A stretch of 64,000 bases of DNA, taken from Kolteria novifilia. GTDB taxonomy: Bacteria > Planctomycetota > Planctomycetia > Kolteriales > Kolteriaceae. The notes under the pieces were generated by a model. That model did no database searches. It saw only the letters and a program-made list of their open reading frames with translations, and was not told where the DNA came from. The DNA lies in assembly GCA_007748055.1 (NCBI GenBank), contig CP036279.1, positions 6,324,001-6,388,000 on the forward strand, given 5' to 3'. Position 1 is the stretch's first letter; the number at the start of each line of letters is the position of its first letter. The translations under genes and the position numbers were made by a program. Below are positions 8,113 through 17,039 of this stretch, piece after piece.

Positions 8113-9432
8113 CTAGTTCTTCGGCTTCTCGGCGGACGAGGCGTCGTCCTTTGCCTTGGCGGGTTCTTGGCCTTTTTCGCTCGTTTTCTTAGACGATTCG
8201 GCCTTTTCCTTCGCCTTTTGGGCCGTTTTGGGGCTCTCTTTCGTCTGTTTTGTCGACGACGGCTCGCTTTTCGGCTTCTCCTTGTTCTCCGCCTTTGGCT
8301 TGCCCTTGCTCTCCGCCTTTGGCTTGCCCTTGCTCTCCGCCTTTGGCTTGCCCTTGCTCTCCGCCTTTGGCTTGCCCTTGCTCTCCGCCTTTGGCTTCGA
8401 GGGTGCCGGCTCCTTCTTCGCGGGGGTCTTCGAAGACGGCTTGGGCTCGGCAGGCTTCTTCGGCGTCTTGGCCGGTTCCGTCGTCATGGCCTTCTTCGGC
8501 TCGGTTTTCGGAGTCGCTTTGCCGGGGGGAGAGTCTTTCGGCTCCTCGTTCGGCTTGGTGAGCAGTTCGAGTTCCTTGGCGGAGACCAATCCGGGAGGCA
8601 GGCCGTTGGCCCCTAGTTTTGGAATCGCCGGTTCCGACGACATTGGCGAGAAGAGGGGCTCGGAATTCTTGAGAACTTCGACCGACTTGATCCGCACCGA
8701 TCCCGGCTCCCCATGCGCTTGGTCGACGATCTTGGCGACGTTCTGACGGCCAATGCTCGTGTAGACGACTCCGAACGCCGTCGCCTTGCCGAGAAGCTCG
8801 GGGGCGGGCTTGGACGTCAGCGAAAACGACGTCACCGGCAAAAGGCCTTCCGCGTCGGTCAGCATGACGAGGGAACCCTCGCCCGGCGCTCGGGAGAAGA
8901 AGATCGGCTCGATCCGCGGGGCCGATGCCCCTTTGTCGGCGTCGACCGTCGCGACCGCGTCCTCGGCCGTGAAGGGCTGGTCGTCGAAGTAGCCCGCTTC
9001 GGCCAACAGCAAGAAGCTCCGCACGACGTTGGGGACGCTGTCGGGAGCCAGGTTGAAGGTGATCGCGGCGACGTTGGTCTCGATGCGGACGGCGTAGGAG
9101 TGGCGCTCATCCCCGGGGGCGTCGATGAAGGGCAGCTTGTCCCAGCCCTCCTTGAGGATGTCGTAGGCCTTGCCGGAACCTCCCTTGGAGAAGACCTTGT
9201 CGAAAGGCTGCTGGAGGTAGTCGGCGGTCCGCTGCTGATCTTCGGTGAGCTTATTGAGTTCCTTGAGCCCGAGCGTCTCCTGAGGCTCGACCTGAGCGCC
9301 CTGCAGGCGTCCCGAGGCTCCCGAGCCCTTGGGCATCACGCTCTCGCCGCAACCGGCGACGAGCAGCACCGTCGAGAGCAACCCTCCCAACCCAAGGCGA
9401 TCTATCCGCACGCGACTCGCTAGCATGCCCAT
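8113..9432 (-). CDS. Lipoprotein with degenerate cyclophilin-like domain and Lys/Ala/Pro-rich repeat tail
   Basis: 439 aa. An N-terminal signal with lipobox (LLVAGC, Cys at about residue 28) predicts lipid anchoring. Residues ~110-250 resemble a cyclophilin-type peptidyl-prolyl isomerase (IETNVAAITFNLAPDSVPNV, then LLAEAGYFDDQPF), but I do not see the usual FHR active-site motif, so catalysis is doubtful. The last ~150 residues are extremely Lys/Ala/Pro/Ser/Glu-rich, like a histone-H1 tail, with five copies of KPKAESKG encoded by a 24-nt tandem repeat. The tail could bind nucleic acid, peptidoglycan or teichoic-like polymers, or act as a wall-spanning spacer. Co-directional with the HIT gene. 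Confidence 0.75.
   Translation of the reverse strand: MGMLASRVRIDRLGLGGLLSTVLLVAGCGESVMPKGSGASGRLQGAQVEPQETLGLKELNKLTEDQQRTADYLQQPFDKVFSKGGSGKAYDILKEGWDKLPFIDAPGDERHSYAVRIETNVAAITFNLAPDSVPNVVRSFLLLAEAGYFDDQPFTAEDAVATVDADKGASAPRIEPIFFSRAPGEGSLVMLTDAEGLLPVTSFSLTSKPAPELLGKATAFGVVYTSIGRQNVAKIVDQAHGEPGSVRIKSVEVLKNSEPLFSPMSSEPAIPKLGANGLPPGLVSAKELELLTKPNEEPKDSPPGKATPKTEPKKAMTTEPAKTPKKPAEPKPSSKTPAKKEPAPSKPKAESKGKPKAESKGKPKAESKGKPKAESKGKPKAENKEKPKSEPSSTKQTKESPKTAQKAKEKAESSKKTSEKGQEPAKAKDDASSAEKPKN
8287..8398 (-). repeat. 24-nt in-frame tandem repeat inside the lipoprotein gene
   Basis: Five copies at 24-nt spacing (starts 8287, 8311, 8335, 8359, 8383), the last partial. Each unit encodes KPKAESKG on the minus strand. 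Near-identical copies imply recent slippage expansion, so copy number may vary between strains. Confidence 0.9.
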
Positions 9433-10115
9433 CGGCTCTCTCCCTATGCGTCGATTCCCCGAGGGGGAACGTCCTCGCGTGACACGACGTCGGGCAATAT
9501 TGGTGGACGAAGCGCCCCGTCGAGCGTTCCCTGTAAAGATTCAGCGTAGTGAATGGATATTCGGTTGGCTGCAACAACGATCGGTCTCGAAATCGACGTA
9601 GTAGGGTGCAAGGGCCATTCCAAACGATTGTCGGAGACGAACGGATCGTAGGAGGAATGCTCCTCGGTCGGCTCTGGCATTCATCTTTTCCCAGGTGTCA
9701 GATCGGGCTCGTCCCTAAAGGCTTACCAGGCGGGAAAAGCGATCAGCCAGTTTGGCGTAACACGTTGAACCACAGGAGGTTGTAGGCAGGGTGCGTCATC
9801 GGTCGCGGCACGTTCCAAGGGGCCCATCAGAGCCACAAGTCGCGAAGCTGAAAGAGGTTGTGTTAGGGCACTGCGTTTTTTGGCGAAAATATCGAACGAA
9901 CGAGAAATGATGCTTGAAGTCCCTCTATTCGAGGCTACAATCCGTGGAGAAATCACAGCCAACGAGTGCCCCGTGCACGTCAAATTTGGCTCGCGGAAGC
10001 CGAGTTGATGGCAATTTCGCAGCAAGCCACCCGACGCACGAATTAGTTTACCTGCCACCTCTACCTGACAAGTAGCAGCATCTTTAGATCGACCTCCACG
10101 AGGTCAGGGGGAAAA
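9433..10115. other. Intergenic region, no gene seen
   Basis: About 680 bp between the divergent lipoprotein and sigma-factor genes. Only short, non-conserved-looking frames. It must hold the promoters of both genes, but I see no convincing -35/-10 pair. Confidence 0.4.
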
Positions 10116-11120
10116 GTGTCGACTCCATCGAGGCCAACCGACATGGAAGATGGCATCAGCGAGACTGAGCAAGGTCAGCTCTCTTCGCGGGTTCTATCGA
10201 CGGATGAAGAACGCAAGCTTCTCAAGCAGTTCTGGAAGACGAAGCGCGCGCTTGGTAAGCGGCTCAGCGAGGCGCTCAAGGAGAAGATCACCGTCGAAGA
10301 GCGCAAGAACCCGCTCGCCCTGGCGAAGTTCATCTCCAACCGCATGCACCGCCGTCGTTGGCGCGACAAGAAGACGCGCGACCTGATCAGCGAGTACACG
10401 CACCTCAAGCACCGTCTTGCTTCCGCGAATATTCGGCTTGCGGCTCACTTGGCCAAGCGTTTTCGCAGCTACGGCGTCCCCTATTCCGACCTGCTTCACG
10501 AAGCGGTCTGTGGCTTGATGCACGCGATCGATCGCTTCGACCTGAACTTCGATACCCGTCTGGCGACTTACGCCACGTGGTGGATCCGTCAGGCCCTTCA
10601 GATCGCGGTCGCGCAGCAGTCGCACCTGGTGTCGCTCTCGCCTCACCACCTCCAGCAGCTCGGCCGCTGGCAGCAAGAGGTCGAGGCGATGGCCCACGCC
10701 GACGCCAAGATCCCTTCCAACGAGAAGGTCCAAAAGAAGAAGGGCGTCGAAAGCGCCCAACTGACGCGTCTGCAAGCCGTGGCTCGTTCGCCGGTCTCGA
10801 TCGACGCAACCCTCGACGAGTCGTCGGAGTTCTCGCTCTCGCATGTCGTGACCCAGCAGGATGCCTTCGCCGAACGCAATCAGTTCGAGCTCAAGGAACT
10901 GCTCGGGCACCTGATGCATCACCTGCAGCCGCGGGAACGGACCGTGCTGACGCTGCGGTACGGACTCACCGGCGAGGGCGGATTGAGCCTTCGCGACATC
11001 GGCAAGGTCTTGCTCGTCAGCAAGGAGCGGGTCCGACAGATCCAGAACCGCGCTCTCGACAAGCTCCGTGCCGCCGCCAGCCAAGACGGCCTCAAGGAAT
11101 CGCTCCTCTCGGCTCACTAG
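10116..11120 (+). CDS. Sigma-70 family RNA polymerase sigma factor (RpoD/RpoH-like)
   Basis: 334 aa from a GTG at 10116 with AGGGGG just upstream; an ATG at 10143 is an alternative. Region 2 is clear (DLLHEAVCGLMHAIDRFD, then TYATWWIRQAL, the -10-binding part), as is region 4 (LRYGLTGEGG...LSLRDIGKVLLVSKERVRQIQ, the -35-binding helix-turn-helix). A ~60-residue insert rich in charged residues lies between regions 2 and 4. The N-terminus lacks the long region 1.1 of a housekeeping sigma, so it is probably an alternative (stress-type) sigma of group 2/3. Followed by a GC-rich hairpin. Regulon unknown. Confidence 0.92.
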   Translation: MSTPSRPTDMEDGISETEQGQLSSRVLSTDEERKLLKQFWKTKRALGKRLSEALKEKITVEERKNPLALAKFISNRMHRRRWRDKKTRDLISEYTHLKHRLASANIRLAAHLAKRFRSYGVPYSDLLHEAVCGLMHAIDRFDLNFDTRLATYATWWIRQALQIAVAQQSHLVSLSPHHLQQLGRWQQEVEAMAHADAKIPSNEKVQKKKGVESAQLTRLQAVARSPVSIDATLDESSEFSLSHVVTQQDAFAERNQFELKELLGHLMHHLQPRERTVLTLRYGLTGEGGLSLRDIGKVLLVSKERVRQIQNRALDKLRAAASQDGLKESLLSAH

Positions 11121-11145
11121 TCGATTGGAGCCCAAGAAACGCCAC

Positions 11146-11190
11146 GGGCCGCCCGTCGATTCACTCGATGCGGGCGGCCCACTTCATTTC
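11146..11190 (+). terminator. Probable terminator of the sigma-factor gene
   Basis: Perfect 10-bp stem GGGCCGCCCG / CGGGCGGCCC around a 15-nt loop, about 25 nt after the stop. The following tract is only weakly T-rich (ACTTCATTTCTT). It lies in the gap between convergent genes. Confidence 0.65.
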
Positions 11191-11364
11191 TTGAGCCATC
11201 TTTCGACGGAACAACTACTTTCGAGGTGCCAGTTCCCCTCTGGAGCGTGCAGGCTCATCGAACCACGGCTTGTTCACGCTTGCGTGGGCATCCAACGAGA
11301 AACCACCACCGCACCTTCGGGGCGCCCCCGCGTTGCTGCGGACGCGCCCCCGGACGATCTCCCG

Positions 11365-12714
11365 CTAGTTGGACGTCTCCGGAATCTGCAACCAGCCGCG
11401 CTGAATCTGCCCGTTGCGGACAACGAAGAACCGCACCGGGTTGAGGCTCTGCTTATTCGAACGCGAGATCACGTAGAGCACATTGTCCAGCGACAGCGTC
11501 TCCCAGTGATGCAAGCCGACCAGCACATCGCCCACCTGCATCCCCGCTCGGTCACACGGACTGTGCTCCTCGATCTCGAGGATCCGCATCCCACCGCGTA
11601 GCTGCCGAGAGATCTGCTTGATGTCGCTGTCGCCCGATTGCTGCCGGAGACGGACCCCCAAGTGTCGCCAGACATATTCGCCCGGGCGGTCCTTCTGTGA
11701 CGGGGTCGGCTCAAGCACCAAGGTCGTCGTCACCTGGCGATGGCCGCGAGCGAGCGTCACCTCGATCTTGTCGTAGGGCCGACGATCCAACAGGATCCGC
11801 TCGAGATCGATCGGCGTGTTGACGCTCTCGTTGTCCACGCTCAGGAGCCGATCCCCCACGCGAATCGCCGCCTTGTCGGCGGGGCTTGACGACGTAATCC
11901 GCTTGATGATGACTTTGCCAGGCTTGGTATCGTCAAGATCCGCCGGCTGAAGCTCCAGTCCGTGCCAAACCTGACCGACCCGCTCGACGCTCATCAACTT
12001 CGCGACGACGTGGATCACCTCGCGGACCGGGATGGCGAATCCGATGCATTGAGCTCCCGCCCGGATGGCGACATTCAGTCCGATCATCTCCCCGTCGGCG
12101 TTGATGAGCGGCCCGCCCGAGTTTCCGGGGTTGATGCTCGCGTCGGTCTGGATTAGGTCGCGGTACGCTTGATGGTCCGAGAGTCGGACGTCGCGGTGCA
12201 GTTCACTGATGATGCCCCGCGTGATGGTGTTCTCATAGCCGTACGCGTTGCCGATCGCGATGACGGTCTCGCCGAGCATCAGATCGTCGCTCGATCCGAA
12301 GGGCATCGTTTGCAGCCGTTTGCGGGGATGAATCCGCAAGAGGGCCAGGTCCGTTCCCGGATCGTGCGAAACGATTTGGGCGGAGTAGGTCGAGCCATCC
12401 CAGAGGGTGACGCGAATGCTGCTGACGTCCTCGATGACGTGGTAGTTGGTCACGACGTAGCCGCGAGCGTCGACCACCACGCCGGTCCCCATCCCGCTGA
12501 GCCGGTTGGGGGTGGCGGCGACGTTCGTGAAGGGGCCGCTCGCGGGAGCGACATTCTTCTCGCTGTGAATGTTGACGACCGCGGGGCGGACACGCGCGAT
12601 GGCCTTCACCAACGGGGTCATGCGGCTCGAGGATGGACCTGCTTGCGCGAGCCCGCCAACGGCAAGGAGAGCGGCGACCACCATGGCAAAGGTGCTGATT
12701 CGAGGGTGCTTCAT
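11365..12714 (-). CDS. HtrA/DegP-type periplasmic serine protease with two PDZ domains
   Basis: 449 aa from the ATG at 12714; a GTG five codons upstream (12729) is also possible. A signal peptide is visible (STFAMVVAALLAVGGLAQA). The trypsin-like domain has all three catalytic residues: His in TNYHVIED, Asp in DPGTDLALLRI and Ser in NPGNSGGPL. Two PDZ-like segments follow (SSSPADKAAIRVGDRLLSVD and EEHSPCDRAGMQVGDVLVGL). The family degrades or chaperones misfolded envelope proteins. It is convergent with the sigma-factor gene. Two PDZ domains fit DegP/DegQ rather than single-PDZ DegS. Confidence 0.93.
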   Translation of the reverse strand: MKHPRISTFAMVVAALLAVGGLAQAGPSSSRMTPLVKAIARVRPAVVNIHSEKNVAPASGPFTNVAATPNRLSGMGTGVVVDARGYVVTNYHVIEDVSSIRVTLWDGSTYSAQIVSHDPGTDLALLRIHPRKRLQTMPFGSSDDLMLGETVIAIGNAYGYENTITRGIISELHRDVRLSDHQAYRDLIQTDASINPGNSGGPLINADGEMIGLNVAIRAGAQCIGFAIPVREVIHVVAKLMSVERVGQVWHGLELQPADLDDTKPGKVIIKRITSSSPADKAAIRVGDRLLSVDNESVNTPIDLERILLDRRPYDKIEVTLARGHRQVTTTLVLEPTPSQKDRPGEYVWRHLGVRLRQQSGDSDIKQISRQLRGGMRILEIEEHSPCDRAGMQVGDVLVGLHHWETLSLDNVLYVISRSNKQSLNPVRFFVVRNGQIQRGWLQIPETSN

Positions 12715-13181
12715 GAGGGGTCCGTCCACATCGCCGGCATCGACAGCGAGGACCCTTTGGCGCCAGGTTCCTCGTCGGAAGAACGCGGTCGCGGTCGGTT
12801 CGGCCCCACGGCGTCATGCCAGGCATTTGCTTGTACCACGGGTAGTTTCGGTCCCCCGACGGCGATGGCTTGACCGTGGGAACCGCCGCGGCATCGGCGG
12901 GCGCAAGTTTGGGTTGGGGCTGGCCGGGTGCATCCGGTTGTGTTGGATCAAGCGATTGGTCGGGTTTGTCGCGAGAAGTCGCAATTCATCGATTCTGACG
13001 AGTCGAATCCCACCTCCTTTTTCCCCGCCCGTTTCATCGCCAGTGAACCCTTCGTTGCTTCCGCGCGTCATCTTTTCCGTTCCCGTCGGCGGCATTTTTC
13101 CGGCCTTTCGCGAGCCGATTCAACGAAAGTGCCATCCAGGGATTGTCTGAAGGCCATCACCTCTTAAAATGTCCGTTTGCC
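12715..13181. other. Intergenic region between htrA-like gene and tRNA-Arg, no gene seen
   Basis: About 460 bp. Overlapping short frames on both strands lack any recognisable motif. Promoters for the protease (leftward) and the tRNA (rightward) should be here; none is clear by eye. Confidence 0.4.
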
Positions 13182-13255
<74 letters not shown>

Positions 13256-13260
13256 CTCGG

Positions 13261-13296
13261 AAAGCCATAAGCCAAAAGGGTTTATGGCTTTTTTAT
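13261..13296 (+). terminator. Terminator of tRNA-Arg
   Basis: Hairpin AAAGCCATAA ... TTATGGCTTT followed by TTTAT, 5 nt after the tRNA. Confidence 0.85.
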
Positions 13297-13759
13297 TTGG
13301 CTCTATTCGTATCCAATTTTGACCGTCCCGAATCCGTATCCAATTCGGCCCTCTTTGCGTTGCGGTATTCTCCCGCCGACTCGACTCCATCCGACTTCAA
13401 CTATCTGTTCATCTTGTGAAGGCAGCCCGTTTCCAGACCTTGGCGCTCGATGCGCCAAGCGACCGCTACGGTCGGTTGATTTCTCCTCCCTGCTCCGTCA
13501 GATCAAAAGACCACACCTGCGCATTGGCCAGTCGTCGCTCAAGGGAAACCATCCGGTTGGAAACGAGTTGTGGAAGACGGCGCCTAAACACTTCGATCCT
13601 CTCCAGAAGTCAAAGCCATTTGATTCCAACAATCGCTGCAGCACCCCGAACCTCTCCCGACAAGTGGTGTCTGAGAGTACGGCACCCGGAATGAAAGAGG
13701 TGCGCCATGCGAAACGGCAACCACGAGCAACTTGACGAACTGCCATTTTTTTCGAGACG
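13297..13759. other. Region downstream of tRNA-Arg, mostly without a gene
   Basis: No convincing protein. A direct repeat CGTATCCAATT appears twice at about 13308 and 13332. A tiny frame (ATG 13707, 18 codons, sequence [18 protein letters not shown]) ends with a TGA that overlaps the start of the SEC-C-like microgene at 13760 (ATGA), so it could serve as a translational lead-in; this is inference only. Confidence 0.35.
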
Positions 13760-13927
13760 ATGAGCAAACGCCGCCGAGGATACCCGTCCGAAACTCACGT
13801 GAAGCAGGGAGTGCGGGTCGTCCACGGCGACAAGTTGCTGGAAGAGAAGCTCGGGCGACATGATTCTTGCCCCTGCGATTCCGGCAAACGCTTCGCAACG
13901 TGCTGTCTCTCGAAAGGCCGCTTTTGA
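13760..13927 (+). CDS. 55-aa protein with SEC-C-like zinc-binding motif
   Basis: Short frame ATG 13760 to TGA 13927. The N-terminal half is basic ([20 protein letters not shown]) and the C-terminal half reads [18 protein letters not shown]. This closely resembles the SEC-C metal-binding motif found at the end of SecA and in many small proteins (consensus about GRNDPCPCGSGKKFKKCC); here the central Gly is Asp. All four metal ligands are kept. The motif usually binds zinc and contacts ribosome or protein partners. The start overlaps the stop of an 18-codon frame by ATGA. It is the first recognisable gene after tRNA-Arg. Function not known. Confidence 0.6.
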   Translation: MSKRRRGYPSETHVKQGVRVVHGDKLLEEKLGRHDSCPCDSGKRFATCCLSKGRF

Positions 13928-14081
13928 TGGCGTGAACCGGGACCACTACTTTTAGGGACTGACCGTCTCAAGAAGAAATCAATGGCTCGCTCGGTTCGAA
14001 ATGACCGGGCGGGCCGATTGCACTTCTTGGAGCCCTAGCGAGGTGGGTCCGCCTCCCAGCCCAAGCGGAAGGAGCCTGACG

Positions 14082-14822
14082 ATGGGGGCTTCACAAGGTG
14101 ATTTCACCAAGTATCCCCGCACGCCCCACCTGTTCGGGTCGAAGGGGACGGACGACGACAAGCATCTCGGTGAGGCGGAATCGAAAGCATTCATCGCTGA
14201 TGAGTCGCTGATCGTCGAAGAGAAGATCGACGGCACCAACGTCGGCATCCACTTCTCGGACTTGGGCGAGATGATCCTCCAATGCCGAGGCCATCTCATC
14301 ACTGATGGGATGCACCCGCAGTATGACCTGTTCAAACAGTGGACAGCGGTTAAGCGTCACGTGCTCGACGAACGGCTCGAAAACCGATACTTGCTCTTCG
14401 GAGAATGGGTCTACGCCCGGCACTCGGTTCACTACCGGAAGCTGCCGCACTACTTTTTCGAGTTCGACATCTACGACAAGCAGCGGGAAGTCTTTCTCGA
14501 TCTGAACCAGCGGCTGGCGTTGCTCGAAGGAATGGGAATCCAGACGGTGCCCATCGTTCATCGGGGCACAGTGACACGTGATGATCTCGAAGACTTGATC
14601 GGACCATCGCAATTCGACAGTCACTTTGAGAATCCGACCACCAATCGCCCCGACAACCTGATGGAAGGTCTCTACCTGCGGACGGAGGCGCACGGTGTCG
14701 TCACGGGACGAGCCAAGTTTGTGCGGCCCGAGTTTGTCGAAAAGATCAAGCAAAGCACGCACTGGCAGCGCCAGCGGATGGTGCCCAACATGCTTGCCGA
14801 AGGTGTGGATATCTGGTCATGA
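14082..14822 (+). CDS. ATP-dependent RNA ligase (Rnl2/Rnl5-like)
   Basis: 246 aa. Start at 14082 because GGAAGGAG sits 7 nt upstream; a longer frame from 14001 has no such signal. Nucleotidyltransferase motifs in order: motif I EKIDGTN (Lys48 would carry AMP), motif III region (LLFGEWVYA) and IIIa (FEFDIYD), motif IV MEGLYLR (~194-200), motif [10 protein letters not shown] (Lys212). It should seal 5'-phosphate/3'-OH RNA ends with ATP. No separate C-terminal domain is obvious. Its stop overlaps the start of the HD-kinase gene by 4 nt (ATGA), so the two are translationally coupled: healing and sealing enzymes together, a complete RNA-repair pair. Confidence 0.88.
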   Translation: MGASQGDFTKYPRTPHLFGSKGTDDDKHLGEAESKAFIADESLIVEEKIDGTNVGIHFSDLGEMILQCRGHLITDGMHPQYDLFKQWTAVKRHVLDERLENRYLLFGEWVYARHSVHYRKLPHYFFEFDIYDKQREVFLDLNQRLALLEGMGIQTVPIVHRGTVTRDDLEDLIGPSQFDSHFENPTTNRPDNLMEGLYLRTEAHGVVTGRAKFVRPEFVEKIKQSTHWQRQRMVPNMLAEGVDIWS

Positions 14823-15940
14823 CATGGGATCAGCTCAACCTGTTGTCGCTGGATGGCATCGTCGACTGGGCCGAAAGCCAGTCGTGGTGTCAGGCGATGG
14901 CGGCCTGCGCTCAGGATGCTGAGTGGCATTCCGAGGGTGATGTCTGGACCCACACCAAGCTGGTCCTTGGCGAACTGCCCAAACTCGATGAGTGGCCGTC
15001 GCTCACGCCACACGAGCGGACCGTTTTGACCTACACGGCGCTGTTCCACGATGTTGCCAAGCCGCTGACGACCGAAGTCGATGCGGAAACCGGCCGCGTC
15101 CGCTCCCCGAAACATGCCGTCAAAGGAGAGCATGTGGCCCGTGCCGTTCTGCGTGATCTCGGTTGCGACCTGACGACACGTGAGGAGATCGCCCGTCTGG
15201 TCCGATACCATGGGCGTCCCGCCTTCCTGCTCGAACGTGATCAGCCGACTCACGAAGTCGTCCGGATGTCTTGGTTGGTCAACAATCGGCTGCTGTATCT
15301 TTTCGCTCTTGCCGACACCCGAGGCAGGGACACCGACTCGATGACTCGGCCCGAGGAGAATCTGCACTACTGGAAACTCATGGCCGAGGAAGCGGGTTGC
15401 TATGAACAGCCCTATCCGTTCGCCACCGAGCATGCCCGATTCACGTTCTTTCGGCAACGGGAGCCCAACCTGCACTATGTTCCCCACGAAGTATTCGCCT
15501 GCACGGCGACGTTGATAGCGGGGCTTCCCGGCAGTGGCAAGGACACATGGCTGTCCCGGAACCGCAGCGGTCTTCCCGTCGTGTCGCTGGATGAAATCCG
15601 TGGAGACCTCGGTCTCGAGCCGACCGACGATCAGGGACGAGTGGCACAGGCTGCGCAAGAGCGATGCCGGGAGTTGCTTCGATCGGGAGCATCATTCGCC
15701 TTCAACGCCACCAACACGATGCGGCAGACCCGTGGCCGCTGGCTTTCCCTGTTCGCCGACTACAACGCCCGAATCGAGATCGTCTATCTCGAACCACCCC
15801 TTGAGACGTTACTTCGCCAGAACAACGCTCGGAGTAATTCCGTACCTGAGCCGGTGATCCGCAAACTCGCCCAAAGGTGCGAGCCACCGACGTGGATCGA
15901 GTGTCATAGTCTGGTGACGAGCGAGGGAAAGGGACAATGA
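14819..15940 (+). CDS. HD-domain 2',3'-phosphoesterase fused to polynucleotide kinase (HD-Pnk type)
   Basis: 373 aa. Residues ~40-190 form an HD metal-dependent phosphohydrolase (WTHT, then FHDVAKP with His77-Asp78, KGEH, RYHG). Residues ~228-370 form a P-loop kinase: GLPGSGKD (235-242), SLDEIRGD with Asp258 as likely general base for the 5'-OH, and NATNT. This is the layout described for Runella slithyformis HD-Pnk, which removes 3'-phosphate/2',3'-cyclic phosphate and phosphorylates 5'-OH ends, making ends that a ligase can join. It overlaps the RNA ligase upstream and the DUF4291 frame downstream, each by ATGA, so it is the middle of one operon. Confidence 0.88.
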   Translation: MTWDQLNLLSLDGIVDWAESQSWCQAMAACAQDAEWHSEGDVWTHTKLVLGELPKLDEWPSLTPHERTVLTYTALFHDVAKPLTTEVDAETGRVRSPKHAVKGEHVARAVLRDLGCDLTTREEIARLVRYHGRPAFLLERDQPTHEVVRMSWLVNNRLLYLFALADTRGRDTDSMTRPEENLHYWKLMAEEAGCYEQPYPFATEHARFTFFRQREPNLHYVPHEVFACTATLIAGLPGSGKDTWLSRNRSGLPVVSLDEIRGDLGLEPTDDQGRVAQAAQERCRELLRSGASFAFNATNTMRQTRGRWLSLFADYNARIEIVYLEPPLETLLRQNNARSNSVPEPVIRKLAQRCEPPTWIECHSLVTSEGKGQ

Positions 15941-16683
15941 ACCCTCGGCCCGGACGAGGCCGGAAGAATCGACGAGGTCACGGGAGCATTGCGATTGTTG
16001 TGATGGACCGATTGATGAACGTGGAAACCACCCCCTATTCCGAACAAGTGTGTCGATGGCCCGATTCCGGCCGCCACATCCTCGCCCAGTTTGATGACGA
16101 GACGATCATCGTCTATCAGGCGTACCGTCCGGAGATCGGGCACTTCGCCGTCAAGAACAGTGCCTTTGGCGGTGAGTTCAGCTACAGCCGCATGAGTTGG
16201 ATCAAGCCGAACTTCCTGTGAATGATGTATCGTAGCGATTGGGGGCGGTCACAGGGACAGGAAGTCGTTCTGGCGATCCGCCTTCGGCGGGCCTTCTTCG
16301 ATTCGCTGCTGGAACAGTCCGTGCCGTCGTCGTTCGTTCCGGAGTTGTTTGATAGCCAAGACACATGGAAGGCGGCAGGGGCACGTTCCGACGTGCGACT
16401 CCAATGGGATCCAGACCACAATCCGAGTGGCGGCAAGTGCGAGCGCAGGGCGATTCAACTCGGCCTTCGAGGCAAGACACTGGAAGCCTACGGGAAGAAG
16501 GAGATTGTCAAGATTGTCGATTTGAGTGGCTTCGTAGCTCAGCAGCGACCGTTCATTGGCGACTGGAGGTCAGGAAGTCTGCTCACTCCTGCCGAGCGAG
16601 TCTACGTTCCGAAGAGTGCGACCGCTGCAACCAACGTGGGCCTTGCTGAATGGCGTGGCAATTCGTCGGAGAACGAGACATAA
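15937..16683 (+). pseudogene. DUF4291 protein interrupted by an in-frame TGA at a conserved Trp codon
   Basis: Two consecutive frames in the same phase (15937-16221 and 16222-16683) together read as one DUF4291 protein of about 247 residues. The first half carries DDETIIVYQAYRPEIG and RMSWIKPNFL, the second MMYRSDWGRSQGQEVVLAI, VQW-like RLQWDPDHNP and IQLGLRG. From memory the family reads WIKPSFLWMMYRSGW, so the stop at 16219-16221 (codon 95) replaces exactly the Trp of FLW-MM (TGG to TGA). No frameshift is needed. ATG-ATG follows the stop immediately, so termination-reinitiation could still give two halves. The start overlaps the HD-Pnk stop (ATGA). DUF4291 has no known function. It could be a fresh nonsense mutation, a sequencing error or a split/recoded gene. 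Confidence 0.8.
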
Positions 16684-17039
16684 CCACGCCTCGACTCAAC
16701 CTGCTAGTGATCCGATCCGAATTCCCTGTCCAAACGGTCGGCTTCTATGAGTTGCTCGGCCTGAATTTTCAGGAGGAGAAGCACGGCAAGGGGCCAGTTC
16801 ACTGGGCTGCCGAAGTCGACAGTCTGGTCATTGAAGTCTACCCTGCCCAGTCGTTTGAGGAAGTGGACGGGACCACTCGGATCGGATTCGAGGTTGATGA
16901 TGTGAAGTCAGTCCTTGCGTTACTGAAAGATCAGTGCGACGTCGTGAGTAATCGGAAACAGACACAGTGGGGCCTGCGAGCCGTGGTCAAAGATCCCGAT
17001 GGCCGGTCGGTGGAGTTGGTGCACGAACCGGAGTCATGA
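16650..17039 (+). CDS. VOC-superfamily (glyoxalase/dioxygenase-like) protein
   Basis: 129 aa. A typical vicinal-oxygen-chelate fold: RLNLLVIRSEFPVQTVGFYELLGLNF at the start, GTTRIGFEVDDV in the middle and KDPDGRSVELV at the end. VOC proteins include glyoxalases, dioxygenases and antibiotic-binding proteins; metal ligands cannot be fixed from this alone and the substrate is unknown. The only plausible ATG (16650) overlaps the end of the DUF4291 frame by 34 nt. The stop overlaps the next start by ATGA, so it belongs to the same operon as the RNA-repair genes. Confidence 0.75.
   Translation: MAWQFVGERDITTPRLNLLVIRSEFPVQTVGFYELLGLNFQEEKHGKGPVHWAAEVDSLVIEVYPAQSFEEVDGTTRIGFEVDDVKSVLALLKDQCDVVSNRKQTQWGLRAVVKDPDGRSVELVHEPES

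Noticed and set aside
13319-13735. 139-codon frame after tRNA-Arg
   Set aside because: No recognisable domain, unusual composition and no ribosome-binding site.
16219-16221. Selenocysteine at the TGA in DUF4291
   Set aside because: Family has Trp, not Cys/Sec, at this place and no SECIS-like hairpin is evident just downstream; a nonsense change or split gene fits better.
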